In this document: piece by piece, positions 19,682 through 30,656 of the stretch
How positions within the stretch are numbered: position 1 is the first letter of the stretch
Layout of the letters: each line of letters opens with the position of its first letter
DNA from: Adiantum capillus-veneris
Lineage: Eukaryota > Streptophyta > Polypodiopsida > Polypodiales > Pteridaceae
Assembly (NCBI GenBank): GCA_014529385.2
Contig: CM043943.1
Span: forward strand, 159,422,247 to 159,486,246
Length of the DNA stretch: 64,000 nucleotides
Direction of reading: 5' to 3'
Translations under genes and position numbers: made by a program
The notes under the pieces: generated by a model
The model's input: the letters and a program-made list of their open reading frames with translations, nothing else
Databases searched by the model: none
Told to the model about the DNA's origin: nothing

Positions 19682-21457
19682 ATGTACAAAGATTACTTGG
19701 AAAGAAAACAAACAAAAGAAACAGGTGATAAGTACATAGAGCTTGAGGACGGTGAAGACTCAAGGATTGCAAACGGTGACAATGTGCAACAACGTCAACC
19801 AAATGAGGAGCCTCAAACTATTCCCCGAAGATCTACAACAGCAAGTAGACCTCTAGAAAGGTTTGTTCCTTCCTTCAACCATATCTTGATCTCAGATTCT
19901 GGAGAGCCAGAATCATACGAAGAAGCTATGCAACATGAATCCAAAGAAGAATGAACGAAGAGCATGCAAGTGGAGATGGCTTCACTACATCGCAACCAAA
20001 CATGGGAGTTGGTTGAGTTGCCTAAAGGTAAGCGGGCACTTCAAAACAAATGGGTGTACAAGCTGAAGGAAGAAGAAGGTGGGAAGAAAAGGTACAAGTC
20101 TAGGCTTGTGGTAAAAGGGTTTTCTCAAAAGAAAGGTATTGACTTCAATGAAATATTTTCTCCTGTTGTAAAAATGAACTCAATTAAGCTTGTCTTAAGC
20201 CTTGTGGCTGCTCATGATCTAAATCTCGAGCAAATGGATGTAAATACGGCATTCCCTCACGGTGACTTAGAGGAGGAAATCTACATGCTTCAAACAAAGG
20301 GGTATGAAGTAAAAGGTAAGGAGAAAATGGTTTGCAGATTAAAGAAGAGCTTGTATGGTTTAAAGCAAGCATAAAGACAATGGTACTTGAAGTTTGATCT
20401 ATGGATGTTGAATCATGGATTCACAAGATGCAACTCGGATCACTGCGTCTACACGAAGAATTTGGGAGATGGGAAATTCATCATCCTAATGTTGTATGTT
20501 GATGACATGTTGATTGCAAGTGCTAACATGCAGGACATCAAAGACCTAAAAGAGGAGCTGTCTAAATTTTTTTCAATGAAAGATTTAGGTGTTGCAAAGA
20601 GGATACTTGATATGAAAATATCAAAGGACAAGACGAAGAAGACAATAAAGTTATCTCAAGAAGATTACATCAAGAAGGTACTAGAAAGGTTTGCAATGCA
20701 AAATGCAAAACCAGTTTCTACACCTTTGGCTGGTCACTGTAAACTAACAAAGGATATGTATCCAAAGACACAAGAGGAGATAGTCTATATGTCTAAAGTT
20801 CCATATGCTGCAACGGTAGGTTCTCTAATGTATGCTATGGTCTGGACAAGGCCACACATTGCACATGCAGTGGGAGTTATGAGTAGGTTCATGGACAACC
20901 CAGGTAAAGAGCATTGGCAAGCTGTGAAGTGGATACTTAGGTATCTAAAAGGGACAACAACAAATGCTTTGTATTTTGGAGGAAGTGATATTTTTCTTGA
21001 AGGGTATGCTGATGCAGATATGGCAAGTGACAAAGATACTCGAAGGAGCACTACTGGCTATGTCTTTTCGGTTGGAGGCATAGCAGTATGCTGGGCTTCA
21101 AAGCTACAGAAAGTGGTCTCACTTTTTACCACGGAAGCAGAGTATGTAGCAATGACGGAGGCAAGCAAAGAAATTCTGTGGCTTCACAGATTCTTAGAAG
21201 AGCTTGGATTCAAACAAGACAATTGTGTCTTGTACAGTGATAGCCAAAGTGGTATCCATCTTGTGAAGAAGTCAGCCTTTCATTCAAGGACAAAGCACAT
21301 TGAGGTGAGATATCACTTCATACGCACTCTTTTGGAAGAGGGACAGCCAAAGCTAGGAAAGGTGCATACAAGTGAAAATCCTACAGACATGTTTACAAAG
21401 GTGGTCAACAAGGAGAAGTTGAGCTTTTGCTCATCTTCAATCGGCATTCAAGGATAA
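19682..21457 (+). pseudogene. Copia-B reverse transcriptase and RNase H
   Basis: One frame runs through to TAA at 21457 with only two internal stops (TGA at 19952-19954 and TAA at 20372-20374). The RT shows NKWVYKLK, SLYGLKQA and catalytic LYVDDML at about 20493. The RNase H shows GYADADMA, TTEAEYVA, YSDSQSG and RTKHIEVRYH. Apart from the two stops the polypeptide looks complete and is the best preserved part of Copia-B. Confidence 0.93.
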
Positions 21458-21506
21458 GAAGCTAAAATGGAAAGCAGTCAACAGGTTTGGTTTGGAGATC
21501 AGTCTC

Positions 21507-21518
21507 CAAGTGGGAGAT
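21507..21518 (+). other. Copia-B polypurine tract
   Basis: CAAGTGGGAGAT lies directly before the 3' LTR. AGTGGGAGA is a common copia plus-strand primer. Confidence 0.8.
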
Positions 21519-22290
21519 TTTTAAGTATGGAGCCTAATTTACCCTTGTAATTTTCTATGGTAAAAGCGGACATTTGTAAGGCCCCCATTATGAGGAGAAG
21601 TCATCATGCGTGAAGGAAAATCACTCAACGGAAACCAAAATTTTCACGGCCAAGAATCAGGGGCAGAGACTTTTTTCCCCCTCGCCGGAATATTCCTTTT
21701 CGCCGGAATATTATGGCCGGACGGCGGTCGGAAAGTGGTCGGCAAACAACCGTCGGTTGGCCGGTGGCCGGTAGTCAATGGTCGATGGCCGGTGGTCGGA
21801 AGTCAATGGCCGGTGGCCGGTGGCCCAATTCAATGGCCGATGGTCGAATTCAAAAGCGGACTTGTCTTCTCAAGGGCGGCCACACATGGGTGGATTGGAG
21901 GGTCCGATTTGGACTTATCTACACAAGGGCGGCTACACATGGCTGCCTCTCATGAGAGAGGGCAGCCCTTTTGGCCTATAAAAGGAGGCCATTTCTACAC
22001 ACATTTCATAGTGTGAAGTTGATGCAACAAGGTGAGTCTGCAGTGGTGAGAGTGAAGCAAGGCGGGAGCTCCATTAAGGGTATAATCCCTTTGTAAACTA
22101 CTTCTTGTTTTGAAGTACTAAAGCCATTGAGTGGCTGCTTTCCCGTGGACGTAGCCCACATTGGGTGAACCACGTATATCGTGTGTACTCTCTCTCTCTC
22201 TATACTTTATAATCTCGTGTATGTAAATATGTCTCTCTCCATTAAGTAATCTACTCAATTATCTCTTTAGCTACGTCTTATTTCCTAACA
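21519..22290 (+). repeat. Copia-B 3' LTR
   Basis: It pairs with 16755-17526 over 772 bp. It begins TTTTAAGTATGG where the 5' copy begins TGATAAGTATGG, so the terminal TG is lost by mutation. A TATAAAAG copy lies at 21977-21984. GATCC follows at 22291. Confidence 0.93.
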
Positions 22291-22754
22291 GATCCACTAG
22301 ATTCACTTTCAGTATATGCATTTATTGGCAGGTCTCAAGCTAATGAAGCCATAGTAGAAGAGAAGCACAAAAGAGATGAATATATTGTAGGAACGTCAAA
22401 AAGAGCAACAATATCTAGCAATAAGCAAGATGAAGCGCATATTCCCAAACCTACTCCATAAGTGGTAATGGAAGAGGCACCGAAAGATAAGAAGCAAGGT
22501 AAACCCAAGGGACCTTCCTATAAGCTGAAATCTAACATTGAGTTGGCTACATATCTAAAGAAGGTTTTTGAAGAGCACATTCTCAATAGCAAAGTGGAGC
22601 TCACGTTGGGTGACATCTTGGGAATTGCCAAGCGTGAGTTTCATGAGAAGATTATTGAGATTATCAAGAGGAAACGTCAGATACCAAGTGAGTAGGACCA
22701 TGATGTGGTTAAAAGCCAAATGATCCATCACATTGAGTCAGTTTTGGATGCTTA
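22291..22754 (+). pseudogene. Gypsy-A gag-protease linker, right of Copia-B
   Basis: The frame resumes after the insertion. A Lys/Glu-rich, hydrophilic stretch is open at 22462-22695 (78 codons) and ends with TAG. I recognise no domain; its position is between the gag knuckle and the protease. Confidence 0.55.
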
Positions 22755-24760
22755 TGGGTTTTAGCACTTGTGGACCATGGGTCAAAAAACAATCTTATGG
22801 GAAAGAGCTTGCACAAGAAAGGAAAACGGCCTATTGATGTTGATCACGGTTGGTGGATTCGAGCTTCCAATATGCTTCCAGGGGATCTTTATGGTGCATG
22901 TGCAAGCGTTAAGGTAACAATTAGGGATGTTTGTGATGCACACAACTTTTTTATACAGGAGCATTCATCCTATCCACTCATAACTGGACAACCCTACATT
23001 ACGGATGTGAGCATGGAAACAAAGGTGCTAGATGATGGTTTAGCCTATGCAAGGATCCAGAGTAGGGATAGTAAAAGGGCTGTTCAGTTTTTGACTGTGT
23101 GTGTAGAACATGCCAAAAACAAATATAGCCTACGTGATCATCCACCACTGCCAAAGATAGCAAAGAGTTCAAAGAACCCAGGTATTCACAAGATTTTCTT
23201 GGGGTGCCACTATAAGGCGGGACTATGGTGGTACGGAGGTGGGAAGCTCTCGCAAAAAGAGACTTTCTCTTCATGGGTTTTGGGATTAACATCTGAGGGT
23301 TCTGTGTCATACAGGAAGTTTAATGAGCTACCTAAATGGAAAAAGCAATATGTTTCAAGTATTCAAAGTGAATTGTATGGATGTGATGTGCTTGAACCAA
23401 ATGATGTGATTTCAAGGATCTTTGAAGAGGTCTCTTATGTGGATACTGTGTCAGAGCTAGAAGAGATCATGTAATACATGTTACAAAGTGGAACTGACAT
23501 TGTAAAAGTTCATTCAATGGACATGTATGAAGAATTGGATTTATATGAAGCACTTACACATATAAAGGAGGATTTGGGTGAAGCAGTTGAAGTCCAGGTA
23601 GAGACAAAATATAAATCTGTAGCAAAGAAGGTGAGGTTGGTGGCTACACGTTTGCCAGAAGGATGTGATGGGGTAATGGAGAAAGCTTCTCGCCAGCCTA
23701 TAATGAGAGATCCAAAACACATTGGCCTTAATTTTACTGAAGAGACATTAAAGCAGCTACTAAAAATTGGAGAGGAGAATTTCATTACTGAAGAGGAGAT
23801 CAAATGATTTTGAGAGATGCTTGGGAATCATGGTAATGCTTTTGAGCCAGGTGAGATTGGGTGTGCAGACCCAAATGTTGTTTCTCCTATGGTTATATTT
23901 ATTGTTCCTCATATGCCATGGAGTTTACGCCCTATTCCGGTACCCAAAGCTCACTTGCCAAAGCTCATTGACTTGTTAAATGAGAAGATAAGGATGAGCA
24001 ATTTGGAACCATCATGAACACCATACTCTAATTAGTGGTTTACCATTCCAAAGAAGAATGGTACCCTAAGGTTCATTCAGGATATGCAACCATTCAACAA
24101 AGTAACAATTCGCAATGTGGGTACAGGTCTAACAGTGGACGAGTTTGTTGAAGCCTTTGTAGGAAGATCCATCTACTCTATGGGTGATCTTTACTTAGGA
24201 TATGATCAGTTTCAGCTTGCTTTAGAGACAAGGGTTCTTACTATAAAGCATAGACCTCTCGGTTTACTAAGGATGTGCACTCTACCACAGGGTGCTACTA
24301 ACTATGTAGCTCATATGATGAATGGTATAAATAAGGTGCTAAGGGATTTTATTCCTCATGTTACTATGCCTTTCATTGATGATTTTCCGATCAAGGGATG
24401 TGGAGAAGGGTTCAAAGATGAGGTAAATACCAAAAGGGGGTGCTGACAGTTTGTTGCCCAGCATATTGCTGACTGTGATGCCATTTTATCTAGGCTTGAA
24501 GAAGTTAACTTGACACTTTCAGGGCCAAAATCAATTTTTGGTGCTAAAGATGTTTTAATTGTGGGGCATATGTGTAGCCCAGATGGAATATGACCAAGCC
24601 CGACTAAAGTTGAAGCTATACAAAAGATGAAAGAAATATGCACACCGGTCACAGAGGTTCAGAGATTTTTGGGTGCATGTGTATTTTATCGGATTTGGTT
24701 GCCGCACTTTGCTCATGTTGTAGAGGCGCTTTATCAATTGCTAAGGAAGGGTAAAGGTTT
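22755..24760 (+). pseudogene. Gypsy-A protease and reverse transcriptase
   Basis: One frame, interrupted by stops at 23472, 23805, 24015, 24030 and 24444, spans protease and RT. The protease site reads ALVDHGSKNNL, with D-H-G-S in place of D-S/T-G, followed by a YPLITGQPYI flap-like block. RT blocks include a TIPKKNGTLRFIQD block, YDQFQLA and catalytic FIDDF (about 24370-24385). This order is gypsy-type (protease, RT, RNase H, integrase). The chain is inactive because of the stops. Confidence 0.85.
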
Positions 24761-24762
24761 GT

Positions 24763-25290
24763 ATGGGAAGAAACTCCTACGATGCCATCAAAAAATTGAA
24801 AACAATGCTTCTTGAGGCTCCTACCTTGAGAAAGGTTGACTATAAGTGTGTGAGGCCATTGATCTTAACCGATAACACTAGCCCGACAGGTATTGGTTGG
24901 GCTATAGGTCACAATGATGAGGATGGTCACAAGTATGTAGTCCGGTTTGGAGCAAAAGTGCTTAATGCTCGTCAAAGAGGTTACCCACAAGTTAAGAGAG
25001 AACTTTGGGGTGTTGCTACTGCGTTGAGGTATGACAAAGAATATTTTATAAGTGCCTCAGTTGTAGTAGAGACAGATTGTTTACCATTGATAGGGATGAT
25101 TGCAAATTGTACTACTCGGGACATTGCAATGTTGCGATGGGTGGATAGTGTTTATTAAGGCTCTTAACCCAGAGTTTTGTCACATTGCTGGCAGAGATAA
25201 CCCTGTAGTAGATATGTTGTCAAGATCCAGATATGAAGATGAAGAGGAGATGCTTACCACTAGTGAGGATGTGGGTTTAAAGTTCTAGAC
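24763..25290 (+). pseudogene. Gypsy-A RNase H region
   Basis: After a frameshift near 24760 the sequence reads LILTDNTSPTGIGWAIGH, then ELWGVATALR and VETDCLPLIGM, the acidic-residue blocks of gypsy RNase H. A second frameshift near 25140 precedes HIAGRDNPVVDMLSR, the usual end of the domain. Confidence 0.82.
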
Positions 25291-25354
25291 CTCTTCTCAT
25301 TTACATGCAAGCTGTGGTACTCATGCTCATGTTTTTGAAGTCTTTTCTGAAGAG

Positions 25355-26735
25355 ATGTATGATGGAGAATGGATTTTGATTGGGCGTTACCTAAGCACTC
25401 TTACCAGACAAGAGGGGTGGAGTGATCAAGAGTACAAGAGGATCAGAAAGAAGGCTTATGGATACTTTTTAAAGGCCGGTCATCTGTGGAAGCAGCCAAA
25501 GCGTTCAAGAGGGGTACCGCAACGTGTTATTTGTGATAAAGCAACTCAACAGCAAGTGATTAAAGAGTTTCATGAAAGCTTATGGGCCGGACACAGAGGG
25601 GTATGGGCAATTTTTTGTCAAAATTAAGGACCACTATTGGTGGAAGGGAATGTACAAAGATGTTGCTCAATTTGTGGAGACGTTCTTAGTATGCCAGCAA
25701 TATCCTAATGTACGGCATCAAGACGGGTTACATTCTACTTATCAACTAGCTGTGCATTACAAGTGGGTAGTAGATTTGATTACAATGCTAGTAGGTGTTT
25801 GGCAGATGAGGTATATTGTTCTTGCTAGAGAAGATCTCACCAATCAGGTTGAAGGAAGAGCTTTGCGTACAAAGGCTACAAGTGTTGTTTGCAAATTTTT
25901 GCTTGAAGATGTAATTTCTAGGTATGGTTGTGTTGGCAAAATCACTGTTGACAGAGGAGAGCTAGATGCAGATGAAGCTTGTGAGTTGTTTTCTTGTTTG
26001 GGCATCAAATTGGCTCTTACTACGGCATACAATCCAGAGGGTAATGGGAAAAGTGAAAGAGGGCATTCGCCTATTGTTAAGGCTTTAGCAAAAGCATGCC
26101 AAGGACATATTGGTGATTGGCTTAAGCTGTTACCTTTTGCTTTATGGGCTGATCGCACAACGCATAGTTCAGTTACAGGCTATATGCCATTTTAATTGAT
26201 GCATGGGTAGGAACCCATCATGCCTACAGAGGAGGCAGTTATGCCTTGGACTATAATGCCATGGGAAGTAGATATGTCTACAAAAGATTTGCTTGCTTTA
26301 CATATTCGCCAACTTGAAAGGCATCAAGAAGATAATGAGCACGCCAAAGAAAAGCTCAAGGAGGCAAGGTTGAAGAATAAAGGAGCATTTGATGAGAAGC
26401 ATAGGCTATGGCCTTATGCTATCAAGGATGGAGATTGGGTACTTGTTTATGATAGTATCTCTGAAAACCAATACTTTGCTATGCGGAAAATGGTCAAGTG
26501 GTGGTTTGGACCATATATAGTACTTCATGTTTATGACAATGCAACATATAAACTATGTGAGCTCGATGGCACTGAGCTTAGAGTGCCTATTGCAGGGAAA
26601 AGGATACAAATGTTCAAGCAACGGGAAGGTGAGTTTAGTTTTGAGGATCAAATCTTAGATCAACAACCAAGGGATGATGATGATATGTATGCATCAGACA
26701 ATGTGTCTGATGATGATTTTGATGATGCAAATTAA
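25355..26735 (+). pseudogene. Gypsy-A integrase
   Basis: The N-terminal zinc region carries GHRGV and YWWKGMYKDV, then ETFLVCQ, in which the first Cys of C-x2-C is Phe. The core has VDLITM, VDRGELDA and NPEGNGKSERGH, giving the three acidic residues. A frame change falls near 25600 and a TAA near 26193. The C-terminal part (26220-26735) ends in an acidic Asp-rich tail and TAA. No chromodomain is evident. Confidence 0.85.
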
Positions 26736-26774
26736 AAGGGAAGACGGTTGGCACATGCAAGAGGATGTGCAAGT

Positions 26775-26788
26775 TTAGAGGGGGTGGA
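26775..26788 (+). other. Gypsy-A polypurine tract
   Basis: TTAGAGGGGGTGGA abuts the 3' LTR start TGTTATGCCG. Confidence 0.85.
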
Positions 26789-29316
26789 TGTTATGCCGCT
26801 CCGATTCCATGATGGGAAAAAGAGCAAAGAAATGCAAGTTAAGCTTCTTTGAAGCCTACACATTTATGAAGCAGTGATGAAGGCTTGTTAACAGGCTAAG
26901 TTTTATGGTTAATGTATGCCAAATGTAGCTTTAAAGGGCCAATAGATGCCTCGATGATGCTAAAAAGGAGTATGCTTGAGGTGATCATAGATGGGAGATA
27001 ATGATCTACAACTGCAGTGCTTGAAGTGCTCTACTGGCCTGTCTTTTTACGACTCGTCGATTGGAGCTACCGTGAAAAAGTTATGGAAATTTGAAGTTTG
27101 AGTAAATTGCATATCCGTACCGGATTCAACAACTGCAACTGAGGGGACATAAATGAAGTGAATACATGGGCTTGAAGTGCTCACTTTGTGGAGCGCGTCG
27201 GTCTTTTTAGATTGGCAATTGGAGCTCTGGTTGCCAAGATATTAGCAGTTTAACTTCCACCGGGGGCCAGTTCCGTACTACTTTGGTCGCCTTGGTCATT
27301 GTTCCATCTGGGAGTTTTGAGCTTCAGCCAGGGTTTTGAATGTTGTAGAATAACTGCTCGAGGAGATTCTTGTTTGGATGCTATCTGATGCAGTGCTTGG
27401 TCGGCAGTAGTAGTGATTGGCAGTGCCTGGCTAGCAAGAATAAAACTCTGACACTCTTTAGCCTAATGTTATGCACTTTACAATAAGTGCTTGAGTTGTT
27501 ATTTTTAAAGGTCGTCTCATGTGGTACGGCATTGTTGAAGAGCTTGATACGGGCAACAAAACTCATGATGAGATTGCTCGATAGGGAGTGCTGGCAATAT
27601 GTTGTTCTTGGCAAGGTCTTGGTGTTGGATGTTGTGATGAGCAATGATTTGGTTGATATGCATGTTAAATGCGATGCCTTTACAAAATTAAGTTAAGGTC
27701 TTAATGAGCTTTGTGTGCCAAATGCCGTGCGATGCGGTGCCTTGGCCGATATGTATACAAAATGTGGTGCCCTACACGGAGTGCCTAGCATTGCCTTGGC
27801 CGGCATGTGTACTAAATGTGATGCCTTCTTTTTGCGGAGCAAAGCCTTAGTAAATATGCATGTCAAATGTGGTGCCCACTATGAAGCATAGGCCGCCCAA
27901 AGCAATTGAGTCAGTGGCCGCCCGCCAATTAAAAGGCCGCCCAATAGGGGCTTAATGTGTGTGAAGGGGGAGAAAATTAATAGGCGATGGCGTGAAGGCA
28001 GGGCGCATGCAGCGAGGGAGGAGGAAGAAGCTCGCACTGTGCCATACTCAACTCGGACGTCGTCGATCTAGAAACGTTCCCAGGCAATTTGGCAGTGGTC
28101 GTACAATCGGCCTACCATGTCATCAAAGTAGAGTCATGCGCCCCTAGCAACAACGACGCTTCGTTGCTTAGGGGGAAGGGATTTTTTAAAAGAAAAAACA
28201 TAAGAGATGGGAGAGATAAGGGGCAAGGGGGGGTAGTAGAAGAGAAAAGGAAGATAAGGCAAAGAAAAGGGGAGGTAGCAAAGTCAGAGCTCGACAAGGC
28301 GACACGAGAAACGAACGTAAAGAAGGGATCTCGGGAAGGTAGCAAAGTCGGAGCTCGGCAAGGCGACACGAGAAAGGAACGTAAAGAAGGGAGCTCGGGA
28401 AGGTAGCGAAGTCGGAGCTCAGCAAGGTGACACAAGAAAGGAATGTAAAGAAGGGAGCTCGGGAAGGTAGCGAAGTTAGAGTTCGGCAAGGTGACACGAG
28501 AAAGGAACATAAAGAAGGGAGCTCGGCAAGGTGATGAACCGAAGCTTGGCAAGGTGACGAGTCGGATCTCAGCAAGGAGAAGTGGAGAAAGAGGAGCGGG
28601 GAGTCGGAGCTCGGCAAGGTGATGAACCGAAGCTCAGCAAGGTGACGAGTCGGATCTCAGCAAGGAGAAGTTGAGAAAGAGGAGCGGGGAGTCGGAGCTC
28701 GGCAAGGAAGGGAAGGAGCAAAAGGGGAGAAGGCTTTGTCTTTCTCTCTCTCTCTCTCGGCTTATTGGAGTTCTCAAGAATAGCATGAAGGAGGTGATAA
28801 GGACAATGAAGGTATACAGCAAGGAGTGTGACAGCTTGGCCCTGCATTGAATAAGGAGATACGAACATGGATGTGAAGTGAGAGATGCGAAGCAGGACAA
28901 AAAGCTCAACATCGAGATATCTCTTACTCTCTACCAAGTAGACTTTGGGCAAGGAAGTCTCGTCTTCTCTACACTTGACCTAAGCAAAGGAGAACCAATT
29001 TCTAAGTGCTAATGATAGCCCTTCTAAGCAGATGAGCTTTTAGGTGTAGCCATGGAAGAATTTTACCTTCTTGGGTAGATTTTGGGAGGATTAAGCTCTC
29101 ACCAACTCGGGAATTGTCAAGCAGTGCCGTTAACAACAACTTTTGTAATCAAATTTCACCTTCGGTTAACTATTACTAGCTTGAGGCTTTCAGTGTGCCA
29201 ATTTAAAATCATTTAAGTGTTATTCAATCTATTTGCTTGGTGTAGAGCATTTGGTATGTTATTTTTCCCACAGTGAGTAGCCCCCGGCTCACCTTGCAAA
29301 CCCATTATCCCCGACA
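26789..29316 (+). repeat. Gypsy-A 3' LTR
   Basis: It begins TGTTATGCCGCTCC and ends TTATCCCCGACA. The 64-bp array starts near 28282 with units at 28282, 28346, 28410 and 28474 plus shorter derived units to about 28710. The CT region is reduced to about 25 bp (28737-28759) compared with about 250 bp in the 5' LTR. Confidence 0.92.
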
Positions 29317-29890
29317 ACGTCCACAACTCTTGTACAATTGTTCTTTTGGTCTTTAGAATGACCGCAACTATGACTATGACCTCTTTGCCTTTGATAACCA
29401 CCACTATATATATATATATATATATATATATGCATCTTCATGCCCACTAGAATCAAGAGATTCACATTGTATCTCTTCGATCAACAAAGTGCTAGTCATG
29501 TCACTAAATGCTAGTTTCCCATCGGATGTGGAGTTACTAATGAATGTGTTAAACGTATCCCATGACGATGGCAAAGAGCATATCAAGAAAATGGATTTCA
29601 TATCACCAAAAATGAGTCCCTTCAAAGTAAGCTGTGTAAACAAGCTATTGAACTCATTAAAGTGTGAATTGACACTGTTACCCTCTTTCATGTTTAAACG
29701 CATAGGTTTCTTCATAAGAAACACTTTGTTCGAAGCACTTTTACCATGCCATGTTGAGCATAAAAATTTCCATAAATCCTTTGCATTGGTCTTGTTCATA
29801 CTAGTGAAGAATATAGATTTATCAAGCTACAAGTGAGTAGTCACCCTTGCATGAGCATCAAGCTCCTCCCACTAGTCATCATTGTATGCA
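29317..29890 (-). pseudogene. Copia-E gag, right of Gypsy-A
   Basis: The minus frame from 29799 reads SMNKTNAKDLWKFLCSTW, KVFLMKKPMRLNMKEG, LTLKGLIFGDM and LICSLPSSWDTF, the UBN2 gag core. An in-frame stop and an (AT)n tract (29404-29431) follow. Then comes a Gly/His/Gln-rich linker that meets Gypsy-A at 29317. Reading resumes at 12942 with the knuckle. Upstream (29800-29890) is the gag N-terminal part, with stops. Confidence 0.82.
29404..29431. repeat. (AT)n microsatellite in Copia-E gag
   Basis: A pure AT dinucleotide run interrupts the gag between its helical core and the knuckle region. Confidence 0.95.
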
Positions 29891-29984
29891 TTCTCTTTGC
29901 ACTCTTTCAATGGTGCTACAAGACCCTTATTGATCAAAAGATCTAGCATACATTATACAAATCATGAAGTTTGTGTTATCAAAT

Positions 29985-30375
29985 TCATTGGTGGTGCAAA
30001 AATTCATGGAGATATTGTCTACAAGTTTGTATGTCTCAATCTACCATGGAAGGAGAGTATGTTTCGGCATCAGATGCCAGCAACAAAGGAGCAATATGGC
30101 TTACTCATCTAATGGCAGATTTGGGCATCAATGGAGAGGTTCCAATTTTGCATTGTGATAGTTAAAGTGTTACCTAGCTAGCACAAATCCAGTGTTTCAT
30201 GGAAAGACAAGGCACATTGATGCAAGGTATCACTTTGTTCATGAGGTGCTTGAGGACAACCGCATAGAGGTTGTCAAGGTTCGATTATAACCCTGCTGAT
30301 CTACTAACTAAAGGTATAACCTTTGAGAAGTTTGCACACTATCAAGTTCTTATGGGAATTTCAAGAGGTCAAAAC
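29985..30375 (+). pseudogene. Copia RNase H fragment (plus strand)
   Basis: The reading STMEGEYVSASDASNKGAIW is followed by a CDS-stop block, NPVFHGKTRHIDARYHFV and NPADLLTKGI: the C-terminal half of a copia RNase H, across two frame changes. It lies head to tail against the minus-strand Copia-E gag and has no other pol sequence next to it, so it is a separate truncated insertion or a rearrangement product. Confidence 0.85.
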
Positions 30376-30542
30376 TCTACATACATTGTATATATGTTTA
30401 TAACTTGCGTAAAGGCACATTGGCCTTTTAGTGGGATACCCACTAATCATTTACTAGCTCACCTATTCCTATCACATACATATGATGAATAAGGAGCTAC
30501 ATCAAGACATGCTCCTATATTGAAGCTATACCCATAGCCTGG

Positions 30543-30545
<3 letters not shown>

Positions 30546-30640
<95 letters not shown>

Positions 30641-30656
30641 TGTGTGTGTGTGTGTG
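30546..30656. repeat. (CT)n followed by (TG)n
   Basis: About 92 bases of pure CT end in TTTG and a short TG tract, then an alternating CGTGCACGCACACA stretch. Confidence 0.97.

Larger units (their letters stand above)
16755..22290 (+). mobile_element. Copia-B: Ty1/copia element nested in Gypsy-A
   Basis: LTRs of 772 bp each (16755-17526, 21519-22290) are flanked by the perfect duplication GATCC (16750-16754, 22291-22295). The internal order is PBS, gag, protease, integrase, RT, RNase H, PPT. The LTRs differ at roughly 25-30 positions (about 3.5 percent). Each gene has one or more stops or frameshifts, but no large deletion is apparent. Confidence 0.95.
12943..29316 (+). mobile_element. Gypsy-A: long-LTR Ty3/gypsy-like element, split by Copia-B
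   Basis: LTRs of 2569 and 2528 bp (12943-15511, 26789-29316) start TG and end GACA. The internal order is PBS, gag with knuckle, protease, RT, RNase H, integrase, PPT. Removing Copia-B (16755-22290) leaves about 10.8 kb. A 4-base ACGT lies at 12939-12942 and 29317-29320, a probable target duplication. The flanking copia gag (Copia-E) reads from one side to the other, which supports these ends. All coding regions carry stops and frameshifts. Confidence 0.92.
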
